Shown in pieces: positions 1-10,860 of a stretch of 64,000 nucleotides of DNA. The stretch covers positions 35,438,340 through 35,502,339 of the forward strand of contig JAFMSR010000015.1 of assembly GCA_022818135.1 (NCBI GenBank), in the 5' to 3' direction. The stretch is from Saxidomus purpurata. Taxonomy: Eukaryota > Mollusca > Bivalvia > Venerida > Veneridae. The notes beneath the pieces were generated by a model that was not told the DNA's origin, did not search any database, and saw nothing but the letters and a program-made list of their open reading frames with translations. Numbering within the stretch: the stretch's first letter is position 1; the number at the start of each line of letters is the position of its first letter. The position numbers and the translations under genes were made by a program.

Positions 1-1640
1 ACACGAAGGTGCTGTATATAATATATGAAATTACAATCAAAGGGACATAACTCTACAACAAAATCTGCTTAATGCAAACTCTTCTCCTTTCTGTACTGAA
101 ACTTTCGTTTAAATTAAAGCAGTGGTTGCTGAGATATGGATCCGGGCGGTCAAACCTTTGACAAAATGTTTTCCCCTCATGAAACACAAAAAGGAATCGC
201 AGAAAACATACAGACTTGCAGACCAGTGATCTTACTATCCAAATTCACAATCTTACGAAGTTGATGACAAGATAAGATCAGAATCTGATAGCTACGTCTG
301 AAGGCATCACCATTTCGATTATCAGACGGATGTTATCAGCATAACTTGTATAGGAGCCGGCATGGTGAGGTCAATACAACCTAAGATGGTGGTCACATCT
401 ACTGCACTATGTTTATTAGATGACTTTGCATCTGTTTGATACAATTTATATACACGATTCAATGAAGAAACGTTTTTCAATAAAGGTTTCTTATATATGA
501 ACTAGGATAGGATGAAGACAAGTTCCAGTAAGGAGTTGTGTATGTAATTTCGAGTCAGCATGAATCGAAAGTAAAATTAAAGTTAAGATTGTCTTTTCGG
601 CAAAGGCATATTCTCCCAGTCCAATCGCCATCTCACTTAACCTGAAGATGTTGTCAATGCGCAGATCTAGATCTCTTACCGATCATTATATGCAGTTTGG
701 TTAAAAAACATTAAGTCGTATAGAGGAAACAGCGCAGATATCATAACATTTGATCAAGGGCAACAACTCCACAAAAAAACACAGAACCAGAAAAGACAGA
801 TGCTATGCAAAAGTATAATTGGCATTTGTCACTCTTGTGTGGTTTAATTGAATTGCATCCATTCTTAGTCGTACCAGACATTAATGTTGACACATCAAAG
901 GCAACACTTCCGCTCAAATTCATTGAACCGGAACTTGCTGATGATATGCAAATGTAGACATTGTACTGATCATTCACGTGTGCCTTTTTCGACCAAGGCA
1001 TGTATTTCATCCTCTCCCTCATCCTAACTCAATATAACAGGACATGTTGTCAATGTCTCATACCGATCAGTTCGGTCGAAAACCATGAATTAGTACACAA
1101 GAAATAGTGCAGATATTGTAAAATTTTACAAACAACACGAAAGAAAAATATCACAGAACTGGGAAAGACTGATGATACGGAAAGTATACACGATACTCAT
1201 CACGCATGCGTAGTTAAATTGAAATGTATCTAGTGGTACAGAAGAAATAGCTCAGGCAAAATAACAGATCCAGAGCAAAACTTCCGTTAAAAGTCATTAA
1301 ACCGGAACATGCTGATGATATGCAAATTTAGACATTGTACTGAACACTCCCGTGTGGCATACTTGAAATGCAAAGAGTAGTATAGGAACATTAGCAAAGA
1401 CATCGTAAAATTAAACAAAACAAGGACACTAACTCCACATAAAATTGCCGACAATATGCAACTGATCAGTCATGTGAAGTTCGGTTGAAATCTGCTGAAA
1501 GATGTGAGAGGAGTTGCGTACACAAACTTTGTGCCATCAATCCAGGCATCATTGCGCATTAATAAAAAGGCCACGACCTGCCGTATCATGTGGCTTGTAA
1601 ACCTGTTCCGATTGAAAGACTACAGCACATGGCAGTGAGG
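1..1640. repeat. decayed tandem repeat, about 385-bp unit
   Basis: No gene is supported here. Blocks near 650-1000 and 1033-1370 align by eye: both hold gacatgttgtcaatg-like text, then gcagatat..gtaaa, a cacagaac..gg block, and ttgctgatgatatgcaaat, about 385 bp apart. A third, shorter remnant lies near 1385-1510. A 93-codon minus-strand frame over 741-1022 falls inside this repeat and has no recognisable domain, so I do not treat it as a gene. Confidence 0.55.
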
Positions 1641-1959
1641 TTGAGGTACATCATGCATTACATGTATCTATATTTTACACATAACGTCTTACAATGATTA
1701 GTAATGAAAATTTCTATATACTGTGCGAACCGAGGCAGTATAAGATTTACCTTTCTTGACTATACCGTGAGCCACTCAGAGTTAGAGTAGTTGTCTGCTG
1801 TTACAAACTATTTTCATCTCGTTAATCAGTCTTATTACCAAGTCGTTCTTTTTATTTCTATATCCCAATAAAAATCTGCCAATTAGTATCATCTCATCTC
1901 CAGTCTTAATTAACTTACATGTATATAGGACAAATGCATATGCATTGCGATCGTTGATG

Positions 1960-3000
1960 AGCCAGGGGGTAGATTTGAAATCAATTAGAACTAAAGTATA
2001 GCTGCTTTGTCGGCGTTCTTACTCCAACAGAGTTTCATTATCGAAGAGCAATTAGCCATAACAAAGTGTAATATGACATATCAGAAAACTGTCACCTAAG
2101 GGCAACGAAATAACAACACTACTTGTGTTATGTATTTTGCTACTTATTTGTTTCATAATTATTTTCATCAATTTTCTATAGAGGTTGATATTGGTTTGGC
2201 AAATAATTAATTTAACATAATCAACTTCCGGTATGCCTATGAACACATTTATTAATGTATACGTCAGTTGATAACAAGTTCATCGTGTTATATCACAACA
2301 AAAAGTATACGTTAGCACTCGTTTCTTCAATTAATAAAAAAACAAAAAGAAACACAGTTATTCGCCGAGACTAATGTTTCGTATTTTTGTTCGGTCTTCT
2401 AAAAGCATGAACTCTATTGAACTTTATCTGTAAAATGTTCAGAGGTTTATATTATAAGCATGTTAATTTACTGTTCCTCACCTAATGCTGAACACGGAAA
2501 CACTGCCGACCGTGAAAATATCGACCTTTGAATATTCAGGACATTTGGGGTTTGCATATTAAAATTGTTTTTTCTTATATACTAATGGAATGAAATCAGT
2601 TCGTTTGATGTGAGTGGACATACTTCTTTATCTTTCATGTAACGAGGTTACTATTGAATACTTTTTATTGTTAAAACATTATGGAAAATGAACAACAGGG
2701 TATCCGGAAAATATACGGAAAACTAGTCCCACCGCTGTATTTAGACAGTGACGTCACCGCTGGTTTACAATGTACAAACTTATAGTAGCATCTCTTTGAG
2801 TTTGATGCTTAAATATACGGGCCACAATCTCTCTCTATATATATTATACCTTTACAAGTCACTATATATTACAAACGTGATGAAAACAACACATTTTGCC
2901 TCAATAATTTGGATCAAGGTTCCAATTTACTGGTGTAGAATTACATGTACACTGTCTTGTATTGTATATACATGAATAGTACCTCAACGAGAGACAAGTA
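1960..3000. repeat. segmental duplication, arm A1 (first part)
   Basis: Text around 2020-2250 (acagagtttcatta, aattagccataac, catatcagaaaa, taacttccgg-like) recurs in the same order at 26385-26610, and 2935-3000 recurs at 26690-26760 (gagacaagtacac versus gagacaggtgtac). The copies are visibly diverged. No coding exon is evident in either. Confidence 0.6.
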
Positions 3001-3317
3001 CACAGCTTAATACATGATACTTAATGTTGTATTCTACTGTTTACACTAAATGTTGTATTCTACTGTTTACAATAAATGTTGTATTCTACTGTTTACACTA
3101 AATGTTGTATTCTACTGTTTACAATAAATGTTGTATTCTACTGTTTACACTAAATGTTGAATTCTACTGTTTACACTAAATGTTGTATTCTACTGTTTAC
3201 AATAAATGTTGTATTTGAACGTTCACACTGAATGTTGCATTCTACTGTTCACACTGAATGTTGTATTATACTCACTAACTGTTGTATTCTAATGTCACAG
3301 GGTGAGAAAAATGTGCA

Positions 3318-3388
3318 GCCTGACCGGGACTCGAACCCGGGACCCTTCGCATACAGGGCGAATGCTCTACCGACTGAGCTATCCAGCC
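3318..3388 (-). repeat. tRNA-like sequence inside LTR
   Basis: On the minus strand it has a D-arm GCTCAGTCGGTAGAGC, an anticodon-like stem TTCGC/GCGAA around CCTGTAT, and a T-arm CCGGGTTCGAGTCCCGG. A-box and B-box positions are intact, so Pol III initiation is plausible. The acceptor stem pairs poorly and position 33 is C, so I do not call a functional tRNA. It resembles tRNA-Lys by memory. Confidence 0.75.
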
Positions 3389-3581
3389 GCCTACACATTC
3401 TCTCCCCTTTTTCATAATTAAGTCCGTAACCGTGACATTCTTCCCCACTATGTTGAAATTCGTCCTCGAATTTCATTGAGTACTATTAAATTAAGCAATT
3501 ACAGGTGTCGGAGACAGACCTTGTAATGCCGTCACGGTCCCCCATTGGGCGCCAAATATCACAGGGTGAGAATAATGTGCA

Positions 3582-3652
3582 GCCTGACCGGGACTCGAAC
3601 CCGGGACCCTTCGCATACAGGGCGAATGCTCTACCGACTGAGCTATCCAGCC
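3582..3652 (-). repeat. tRNA-like sequence inside second LTR
   Basis: Same sequence as the copy at 3318-3388, in the other LTR of the 3293-3701 element, with the A- and B-box blocks unchanged. Confidence 0.75.
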
Positions 3653-4217
3653 GCCTACACATTCTCTCCCCTTTTTCATAATTAAGTCCGTAACCGTGAC
3701 ACTAACGTTCACACTGAATGTTGTTTTCCACACTAAATATTGCATTCTAACGTAACACTAAATGTTGCACTGAATGTTGTTTTCCACAGTAAATGTTGCA
3801 TTATAATGTTCACACTAAATGTTGTTTTCTAATGTTCAAACTGGATGTTGTTTTCCACAGCAAATGTTTTGTACTACTATTTAATGTTATATTCTAATGT
3901 TCACACTGAATGTTTTTTTCCAAAGTAAATGTTGTGTACTACTGCTCACATAAAATGTTGGTTTCTAATGTTTACACTAAATTTTGTATACTACTGTTAA
4001 CACTTAATGTTGTATTCTAATGTTTACACTGAATGTTGTTTCCTAATGTTCAAATTGAATGTTGTATTCTTATGTTCACATTGAATGTTGTATTCTAATG
4101 TTAACACTAAATGTTGTACACTAATGTTCTCATTGAATTTGGTATACTACTGTTAACACTAAATGTTATATTCGATTGTTCACACTGAATTTTATTTTCT
4201 ACACACCCATTAACATC

Positions 4218-4560
4218 TAGCTAAACATTTGTAAGATACAAAGAGATATGATAACCCGAGGATCTTGACTTGAGGAATTTTACACAGGGTTAACGAGAGC
4301 GCTTGGCCTCATGTACTGTCGTGTGCAATAGATGAATACCAATCGGAATGACCCGAGATCCACATGCGTTGAAAAAGGTGTTCAACTTTTGCAATCAGCA
4401 TAATTGGCATTGTTTGCAATAAGATAAATATTTAAACAGTGCCAGGCTGACGTACGCCAATAATAATTGATATTGCAGTTTTGTAAAATCATTTTAATGT
4501 ATATTTGAAGGCCTTAAGGGTATATGCCTTTGATCTTACTGAGGTACAGCTGATTCTGTA
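4218..4560. repeat. segmental duplication, arm A1 (second part)
   Basis: The blocks gcaatagatgaatacc, aaacagtgcca, tgatattgcag-like and gtatatttgaaggcctt recur in order at 26900-27180. The strand and order match the first part of A1. No exon is seen. Confidence 0.6.
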
Positions 4561-5382
4561 GAAACATGGTTATTATTCCAACAGCTTTCACTCGGACATG
4601 ACAAAATAAAACTTTTAGAAAAACAAACAGCACTAAATACGATTTTATTTAAAACACATAATTCCATACTTAAAGGTTAACACATACTTTTCTTCAGACA
4701 GCCCAGTTCTCAAGTCGTTACACTTATTTACATACAACATCATGTCGCCACATTGATACTGCTGTAGTATGCAGTTAACGGGAAATGTTAAGGCAACGTG
4801 GCTGTCGCTCCAGCAGTCGCGACTGAACTTTTTTTTTCACTACACTAGTACTGGGGGTCAATAAGGTCAGATTTGATTTATGCCATGCTTTTATGGTAAT
4901 GCTCATAAGAAGAAATGCAACTGATATTAGAAAAGAAACAGCTGTCATTTTAAGTGGTTTGTTCAAAACCTGCTTCCTGATACTGTTAAAACATGAACGC
5001 TAAGGACAAAATATAAAATAATATCGTTGACACATTATATGTCTGTATCTTGGACAGTGTATCTATGCTTACTCCATGATCAAGACATTTAAGGAGCATA
5101 CCGTACAACTAGCAGATCATTTTCTCAAAATTTTTGAAATGTCTCGTTCTGCACAAAATGCCTAAATAGTGACCTTTTCTAAAATCGCTACAGGCTTTAT
5201 TGCACTTCTTATTTTACCAAGTGTTACGGTATGTCGCTTTAGTCACTCTTGATATTAAACATCTGTTTATATCATCGATTTCTTCTTATCTAAGATCATT
5301 TATATATAAACCTGTTGCGCTGATCAAAATCAGATCCATTTGTATAACTTTTAAATGCCTTCAGGGAAGAATCCGGTAGGTG
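4561..5382. other. no recognised feature
   Basis: AT-rich sequence with short open frames only (for example 63 codons at 4775-4966, minus). I see no domain, splice pair or repeat unit here. Confidence 0.5.
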
Positions 5383-6365
5383 AAAGGTTTTTATGCCCCC
5401 CACAAAGTGGGGTGCATATAGCGTTGCACTTGTCCGTCCGTCCGTCAGTCCGTCAGTCCGTCCGTACGTCCCGAAATCTTGTGAACGCAACTCCTCTTAA
5501 ACCGGATGGCAGATTTTGCTTAAACTTCCAGGGATGAACAACCTTAATGTGTAGATGGTAGTAAAGGAAGGAATTTTCGCGGCGACCAAATTTAACAGAA
5601 TTATGGCCCTTTGTTGATTTTTTCACTATATATCTTGTGAACGCAACTCCTCTTAAACCGGATGGCAGATTTTGCTTAAACTTCCAGGGATGAACAACCT
5701 TAATGTGTAGATGGTAGTAAAGAAAAGGAATTTTTGCTGCGACCAAATTTAACAGAATTATGGCCCTTTGTTGATTTTTTCACTATATACTATGTAGAAA
5801 TTTTGTGAACGCAACTCCTCTTAAACCGGATGGCAGATTTTGCTTAAACTTCCAGGGATGAACAACCTTAATGTGTAGATGGCAGTAAAGGAAGGAATTT
5901 TTGCTGCGGCCAAATTTAACAGAATTATGGCCCTTTGTTGATTTTTCACTATATACCATATAGAAATTTTGTGAACGCAACTCCTCTTAAACTGGTTGGC
6001 AGATTTTGCTTAAACTTCCAGGGATGAACAACCTTAATGTGTAGATGGTAGTAAAGGAAGGAATTTTTGTTGCGACCAAATTTAACAGAATTATGGCCCT
6101 TTGTTAAGTTTTTCACTATATACCATATAGAAATATTGTGAACGCAACTCCTCTTAAACCGGATGGCAGATTTTGCTTAAACTTCCAGGGATGAACAGCT
6201 TTAATGTGTAGATGGTAGTAAAAGGAAGAAATTTTTGTTGCGACCAAATTTAACAGAATTATGGCCCTTTGTTGATTTTTTCACTATATACCATATAAAT
6301 TTGTTGCGACCAAATTTAACAGAATTATGGCCCTTTGTTGATTTTTTCACTATATACCATATAAA
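5383..6365. repeat. tandem cassette, 156-168 bp unit
   Basis: It opens with a C/G hairpin-like start (ccccccacaaagtgggg) and gtccgtccgtc repeats, then five copies of a unit beginning ttgtgaacgcaactcctctt and ending atggccctttgttga..cactatata. Copies start near 5479, 5635, 5803, 5969 and 6135, with a partial copy at the end. The layout (hairpin, tetranucleotide run, internal tandem units) is like bivalve non-autonomous rolling-circle elements; that class is inference. Confidence 0.8.
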
Positions 6366-6981
6366 TAATTGAACATATAAATTTTACATTTGTAATATAA
6401 TTTAACATGTACATAAGGTTACCTGTAGATCATTTTAGGTATATGTACAGAAATGAAACAGTGGAATGAAAAAGTTCCACATAAAAATCTTACATACAGA
6501 TATGCTTGCTCTTGTTTATGAGCACATCTGCACAGTGGGGGCATCGGTGTCCTTTGGACACAATTCTAGTTTTGCCTAGTTTGCCGATCAATGTGTAAAA
6601 GATGCAACTATAATGTCCCAGATAGAGTGAAATAGTTTACACAGTTATTGAAAGCTGCTCGTTCACAGTTATCGGTGGAAAAAACAAACTTCTCCGGTAT
6701 GATATGCTAAAACATATATTGTAAATTTAAAGTAATGACAAGAATCAACAAAACAAGTTATGAGAAAATTTGTTGAAACTATTGGTTAGTTTTACAGCAC
6801 CGCTACATCATAATATGTTATTTAGTTGTTGAAGTGTTATATGGAGTTATATTACACGCATAGATTTATATTAGGTAATATTATGTCGAGGCGGGTAATG
6901 TATCCCAATATACCACGTAAAAAATTCTACTTTCCCCTTATTAAATTTTGAAGAAAAAAAGTCGGTTCATGTTCACTTCAT
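6366..6981. other. no gene; one short TIR-element fragment
   Basis: A fragment aaagctgctcgttcacag at about 6650 matches the end of the aaagctgctcgctctcag TIR family described at 47527. Nothing else is recognised. Confidence 0.5.
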
Positions 6982-7329
6982 TTAATGGCTGAACGTAAGC
7001 AGACCTTCAACCTCAATGTCACTTTGTGACGTCACACAACAAATTGCACACAGGTTATTGAACTTGCCGCATGTCATGTTATTTTGAAAAAACGCAAGAC
7101 TTTTCCTTTTGATGCAGGTTTTTACTTTGAATTTCATATACATTCCTAGAAATGTTTCTCCATTCTTATGACTCCATACAAACCTCTTCTTCTCAATCAA
7201 TGCTCCGTTGATATATGTACCGGAAATGTTCGTAACCAGAGATTTTATTGCGTACCCTAAAAGTTTCAACCATTTAAGCGTGGGGTACAATGACGGGCTA
7301 TGCCAAGTTAAGTAATCAACATTACACAA
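6982..7329 (-). CDS. hypothetical ORF with FHA-like segment
   Basis: A 115-codon frame. Residues 31-69 read LVTNISGTYINGALI, then a basic stretch, then NGETFLGMYMKFKV. This follows the second half of a forkhead-associated (FHA) domain: a strand, the GT-[FY]-[VI]-NG turn (residues 37-42), a loop, the G-[DE]-x-[IF]-x-LG block, and a last strand. The N-terminal FHA half (GR and SRxH motifs) is not recognisable; SPSLY at 11-15 sits where SRxH would be expected. The rest, with CAICC at 94-98, is unassigned. FHA domains bind phosphothreonine. No splice sites were established, and it abuts a tandem repeat, so it may be a broken exon of a larger or mobile gene. Confidence 0.35.
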   Translation of the reverse strand: MCNVDYLTWHSPSLYPTLKWLKLLGYAIKSLVTNISGTYINGALIEKKRFVWSHKNGETFLGMYMKFKVKTCIKRKSLAFFQNNMTCGKFNNLCAICCVTSQSDIEVEGLLTFSH

Positions 7330-7830
7330 TTTTTTTTTTAAACATTAAGTGTTATATATAACTGGAAAGGTATTAGTAAGACCATTACAACAAAAAAAAA
7401 TTTTAAATAGGTGAAACTAATCAGAAGTTATGGCACCATGAAATTGGCAAAATGCCAGACTTTTCTGTCAGACATGCACTCCATGTATTTTTTTTTAATA
7501 TCATTACTTGTTACATGTATACATTATTGGAAAGATACTGATGAGACCATTACAAAAATGCACTTTTCTTTAAAATAGGCCAAACCTATCCAATTTTATG
7601 GCCCCTTGAAAGTTGGCAAAAAGCCAGATTTTTCTGTCGCAAACAAGCACTTTATTCCTTTAACAACTTTCCTTCTAATATCAATAGCAATATATCACTG
7701 GAAAGGTATTGATGAGACCATTAAACATGAAATGTTATGTTCCTTTAGCTACGTTAAATATATCAAAATTATGTCCCCTTTATATTGGCAAAATGCCAGA
7801 TATTGATGTCGCAAACATTTACTCAATGAA
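7330..7830. repeat. tandem repeat, about 165-170 bp unit
   Basis: Three copies of a unit containing actggaaaggtattgatgag, agaccatta, and ttggcaaaatgccaga. Anchors fall near 7357, 7521 and 7692. The small frames across it (7606-7806, 7709-7927) follow the repeat and are not supported as genes. Confidence 0.75.
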
Positions 7831-8336
7831 AATTTTTGTAATGTCATGTTTTGTACATCCACGAGATTATTACAAGATCAACCAGCCCTATAATGACTCC
7901 TGTGTACAACCTTCAAACTTTGTTTGAAAAGGTATTACCAAGTGAATATTTAAAACCAGGGGTTGCCATCTAAGATGGAGCAGCAACGTCACAGTTTCTG
8001 AAACACAGTTTATATATGGGCAGTATTCATCAACATTCTAAGTATTATTTAAAATCTCATTTACTGAAAATGTTCTTTTTCTTCATATTTTGTCATAACA
8101 GGTATTTTAAAGATCTTGCTGATAAATGTTGACAAACAAATTATATATTTCCACTGGATAAGAAGAATTAAGTACATTAATTGAAAAATATCAAAAATTT
8201 CATACACTGACAACAAAGGTGAATGTTGATGAATTCTTGTTGATGGCTTACTTCACTACTATATAACAAATAATTAACTATACTTCACCAACAAACCTTT
8301 CACCCAAACCACATCTGCTTCAGTCTATGTTTTATT
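7831..8336. other. 3' flank of transposase-like gene
   Basis: AT-rich and without an ORF. It lies downstream of the minus-strand terminal exon at 8337-8444 and probably holds its 3' UTR and the element end. I could not identify a terminal inverted repeat. Confidence 0.4.
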
Positions 8337-8444
8337 CTAAACAATTACAACATCCCCCACCCTGTATTCCTCTGCTAATTTTGCTGTGTATATATCTTCA
8401 TCATCTTCATATAAGATGTTGAACCATTTCGGAAATCCTGGTAC
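8337..8444 (-). pseudogene. terminal exon of transposase-like gene
   Basis: A 35-codon exon ending in TAG, preceded by a polypyrimidine tract and TTTTCAG at 8450-8445. It encodes VPGFPKWFNILYEDDEDIYT, then AKLAEEYRVGDVVIV. A donor CAG|GTAAAG lies upstream at 8545-8537, giving a 98-bp phase-0 intron (8445-8542). Reading back across that donor in the matching frame gives HKFLENGGTRLYKRRVISQ (8543-8599), but this frame is shifted by one base from the 755-codon frame, which stops at 8587. The joined end looks like a small aromatic, acidic beta-type domain that I recall at the C-terminus of repeated uncharacterised bivalve and cnidarian ORFs. Exon and splice sites are seen; family membership is from memory. 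Confidence 0.6.
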
Positions 8445-8586
8445 CTGAAAATAAAAACAATATGAAAGTTTTAAGTTTGCTTTAATTAAAGCAATAATTT
8501 ACATAACAACCAACAAAATTAGGTAATGTGTGTTTTCTTTACCTGTGAAATGACTCTCCTTTTGTACAACCTTGTACCTCCGTTTT

Positions 8587-10854
8587 CTAAAAACTTATGT
8601 TGAACTGTTTTCCAACAAGCAAGTATGGCTCATCAGTTGGAGGAATGGTTTGAGCAGACTTAATTAAGGTCAATACATTATTTTTCAATTCCTCAACAGT
8701 TAAAGGCACTCTTACTTTATTTACTAATTTACTGAATGAATAAACACCTTCACTACACTTTTGATGGAACACATTTTTCCTGAACCTTAACTGCACTTTT
8801 AATGCCTTCACCTGCTCTGAATTTTTGTCTATTTCATTTAATTTCTCGTTTACTTTCTCGGCCATTTGCCACAAACCAAAATACATCCTGTCATTTGTTT
8901 CCTTTTCTAACTTTTCAACTCTCTTTCTCTCTAATTGCTCTTTTTTCAAAAACTCCTCATTCTGTTTCTCAAGTCTCTTGGCTTTGATCAGCTCTTCTCT
9001 CTGTTTGAACTTTTTTCTTTCTAGACCAACCTCTTTTCTGCATTCTTTAATAATTTCTTCCATATCATCCTTACCTGACAACCATTCCTGTGTTTTATTT
9101 AGGGAATAACAAATATGTGATTCCATTGCAAGTGTTGTAATATTTGGTTTTGATGACAGAATATGATCTACATATGAGAAAACACGTTCTGGAAATTTAT
9201 TATGTTTATCCACACTTGCAGGCTCCTCAACGTTAACAGAATGGAATTTTCCACCTGGGAGATGATCTCCATATTGCTGTTTGATTAATTTAGCCAGAGC
9301 TGGTAGAAGAACACCGAGAATTGTAACAACATGAGTATCAAGATCTGATTTTTGTATAAGCTGGTCATATATCTTGTCTTTTTTTATGGGAATTTCTGGG
9401 AATAAATTGAGATTGCCAGTTATAAAGTCTTCAAGGTTGATATTGACATCCTCAATATACTTTATAAGTCTCAAATAGTTTTCACTCATGGCTGCCATAC
9501 TTATTTCTTTGTTTTCTATCAAGTTCCAAAGAGGTGTTGTTACAAATTTGGATATTAGGCCTAAGGCCTTGCAGCCTGCTAGGAAAAAGGGTTCTTGAAT
9601 GTTTTTTAAAACTGACTGCAGCAGTCCATTCTGTGCAACGGAGTTCTGCAAAAATGTTTTCATTTCATCTTTAAAGAAAAACACATGACCTGCATTTGTG
9701 AAAAGAATATTAAATCTATTGCCTCTTAAAGGTTGAAGTGGTAGGCTTTTCATACAATTTTGCTTAAGAAAATCAGAAATGAAGGTCACAAAATTACCAT
9801 GGCATCCGTTTTTTGCGTCTCCCCTTCGGGCAAACGCCTTGCAAGCTGTATGAATTAAACGTACAGTACCTGGCTGACCTGATTTAGCAAATGCAGCATT
9901 TAAAATAGGAATGTCATCATTAAAGTGTGCCTTTTCTGTTTCAAACAAACTTTTCTGGGCAATGTCTGCCATGTGCACTAAAGTGTGTAAACCACAAAAA
10001 AAGTTGTTCATATTACAAATGGCGCTTTTTTCATTAATTGATAAAAGCTCATAGTCTTCAACTACCTCGGGAAGTATGTTTTCCCGATAATTTGCCAAAA
10101 GCTGGTTGAATTTTGTTTCTGTGGCTGCGCGGTCACTCATTGTATTTTTTATGTTTGACAAGATTTTTTTACCACTTACAGTGTCTGGCTGTGTTTCATC
10201 AATATCATGAAGAATATCTTTAAATGTTTCCAAAGTATCATGACTAGATTTGGTTGCCATGTCTCTCATACCTAGTAGTAAATAATTACCATGTTCATCT
10301 CTTGTGGCATAAGCCCCATATTTGTGTCCATATTTGGAAGTTTCATCTGTGTGAAGAGTTGTGTTTTCACTTTCAGACTTTTCAATAATCTGTCTTTTGG
10401 TAAGCAAACCTCTTTCCAGAGACCATTTACAAATAGTGGAATATGATGGAAGTTTATTTGGTACCTTATTTACTAATGCAAGGACACTTTTTATAACATT
10501 ATCAATATTTTCATATGCAACATGATTATCCAGCAATGAATAAACACAAGAGTGTAATTTTAAGGAAAATGTTTTGCTTTTTTCATCAAAAAATTGTGCA
10601 TTTTGCATTTGCCTTAATTCATTGTTTTCAATTTCGAAGTCATGTATTCTATCAAAAAGCCCTTGTATCTGATTATCTTTGTATTTCCTATCATCTTCTA
10701 AAGTTTTGATTTTTTCTCTCAGTATAGTTACCTCATCTCCTACATTTCTGCCATCACTTTCATCAGACAACCTTAAACTTTTTTCTCTCCAGTATGTTTC
10801 TCGATTAGCAGTTCTTTTCAAATTCAGTTTCTGTTTACTTACAGTTTCTTCCAT
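8587..10854 (-). CDS. probable DDE transposase, main ORF (755 aa)
   Basis: The longest frame in the window. Residues 40-85 are a likely coiled coil. Residues 138-150 (YSTICKWSLERGL) look like a helix-turn-helix tail. LHTDET gives D170, MSDRAATE gives D241, and FFCGLHTLVH (286-295) supplies the C-x2-H motif that many eukaryotic DDE transposases carry between the second Asp and the final acid. A later acid (for example E458) could complete the triad but is not certain. Residues 600-655 are a charged K/E helix, followed by the LRFRKNVFHQ block. Translation starts at the ATG at 10854, two codons after an in-frame TAA that separates it from the 150-codon frame upstream. The 3' end is frameshifted just before the spliced terminal exon, so this copy is probably inactive. 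I infer a cut-and-paste element and cannot name the superfamily. Confidence 0.65.
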   Translation of the reverse strand: MEETVSKQKLNLKRTANRETYWREKSLRLSDESDGRNVGDEVTILREKIKTLEDDRKYKDNQIQGLFDRIHDFEIENNELRQMQNAQFFDEKSKTFSLKLHSCVYSLLDNHVAYENIDNVIKSVLALVNKVPNKLPSYSTICKWSLERGLLTKRQIIEKSESENTTLHTDETSKYGHKYGAYATRDEHGNYLLLGMRDMATKSSHDTLETFKDILHDIDETQPDTVSGKKILSNIKNTMSDRAATETKFNQLLANYRENILPEVVEDYELLSINEKSAICNMNNFFCGLHTLVHMADIAQKSLFETEKAHFNDDIPILNAAFAKSGQPGTVRLIHTACKAFARRGDAKNGCHGNFVTFISDFLKQNCMKSLPLQPLRGNRFNILFTNAGHVFFFKDEMKTFLQNSVAQNGLLQSVLKNIQEPFFLAGCKALGLISKFVTTPLWNLIENKEISMAAMSENYLRLIKYIEDVNINLEDFITGNLNLFPEIPIKKDKIYDQLIQKSDLDTHVVTILGVLLPALAKLIKQQYGDHLPGGKFHSVNVEEPASVDKHNKFPERVFSYVDHILSSKPNITTLAMESHICYSLNKTQEWLSGKDDMEEIIKECRKEVGLERKKFKQREELIKAKRLEKQNEEFLKKEQLERKRVEKLEKETNDRMYFGLWQMAEKVNEKLNEIDKNSEQVKALKVQLRFRKNVFHQKCSEGVYSFSKLVNKVRVPLTVEELKNNVLTLIKSAQTIPPTDEPYLLVGKQFNISF

Positions 10855-10860
10855 CTTTTC

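Larger units (their letters stand above)
3293..3701 (-). mobile_element. TRIM-like LTR element with tRNA-like LTRs
   Basis: Two near-identical 145-bp direct repeats (3293-3437 and 3557-3701) flank a 119-bp interior. Read on the minus strand the repeat starts TGTCACGG and ends with CA or TA. Directly after the upstream LTR comes TGGCGCCCAATGGGGGAC (3554-3537), which has the form of a tRNA primer-binding site. Directly before the downstream LTR is a purine tract, GTGGGGAAGAA (3448-3438). A ctaa direct repeat flanks the element (3289-3292 and 3702-3705). The interior has no ORF, so the element is non-autonomous and would need enzymes from another element. LTR, PBS, PPT and TSD are seen directly; the TRIM class is inferred from size and structure. 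Confidence 0.8.
3021..4200. repeat. 26-bp minisatellite
   Basis: Repeated unit close to aatgttgtattctactgttt plus acacta (26 bp). It is regular at 3025-3230 and increasingly diverged toward 4200. It is interrupted by the LTR element at 3293-3701, and its own text (ttctaatgttcacac) provides the target site of that insertion. Confidence 0.9.

Noticed and set aside
741..1022. 93-codon minus frame
   Set aside because: Lies within a diverged 385-bp tandem repeat; the sister copy at 1080-1370 does not keep the frame.
3318..3652. Two functional tRNA genes
   Set aside because: The acceptor stem does not pair, position 33 is not T, and both lie at the same place in LTR-like direct repeats, so tRNA-derived promoter sequence is the better reading.
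5453..5980. 97- and 65-codon minus frames with KQNLPSGLRGVAFT repeats
   Set aside because: They follow the 156-168 bp tandem unit, each copy giving the same peptide; not protein repeats of a gene.
8802..9109. Plus-strand frames of 61 and 94 codons
   Set aside because: Antisense shadows of the K/E-rich helix of the 755-codon ORF.
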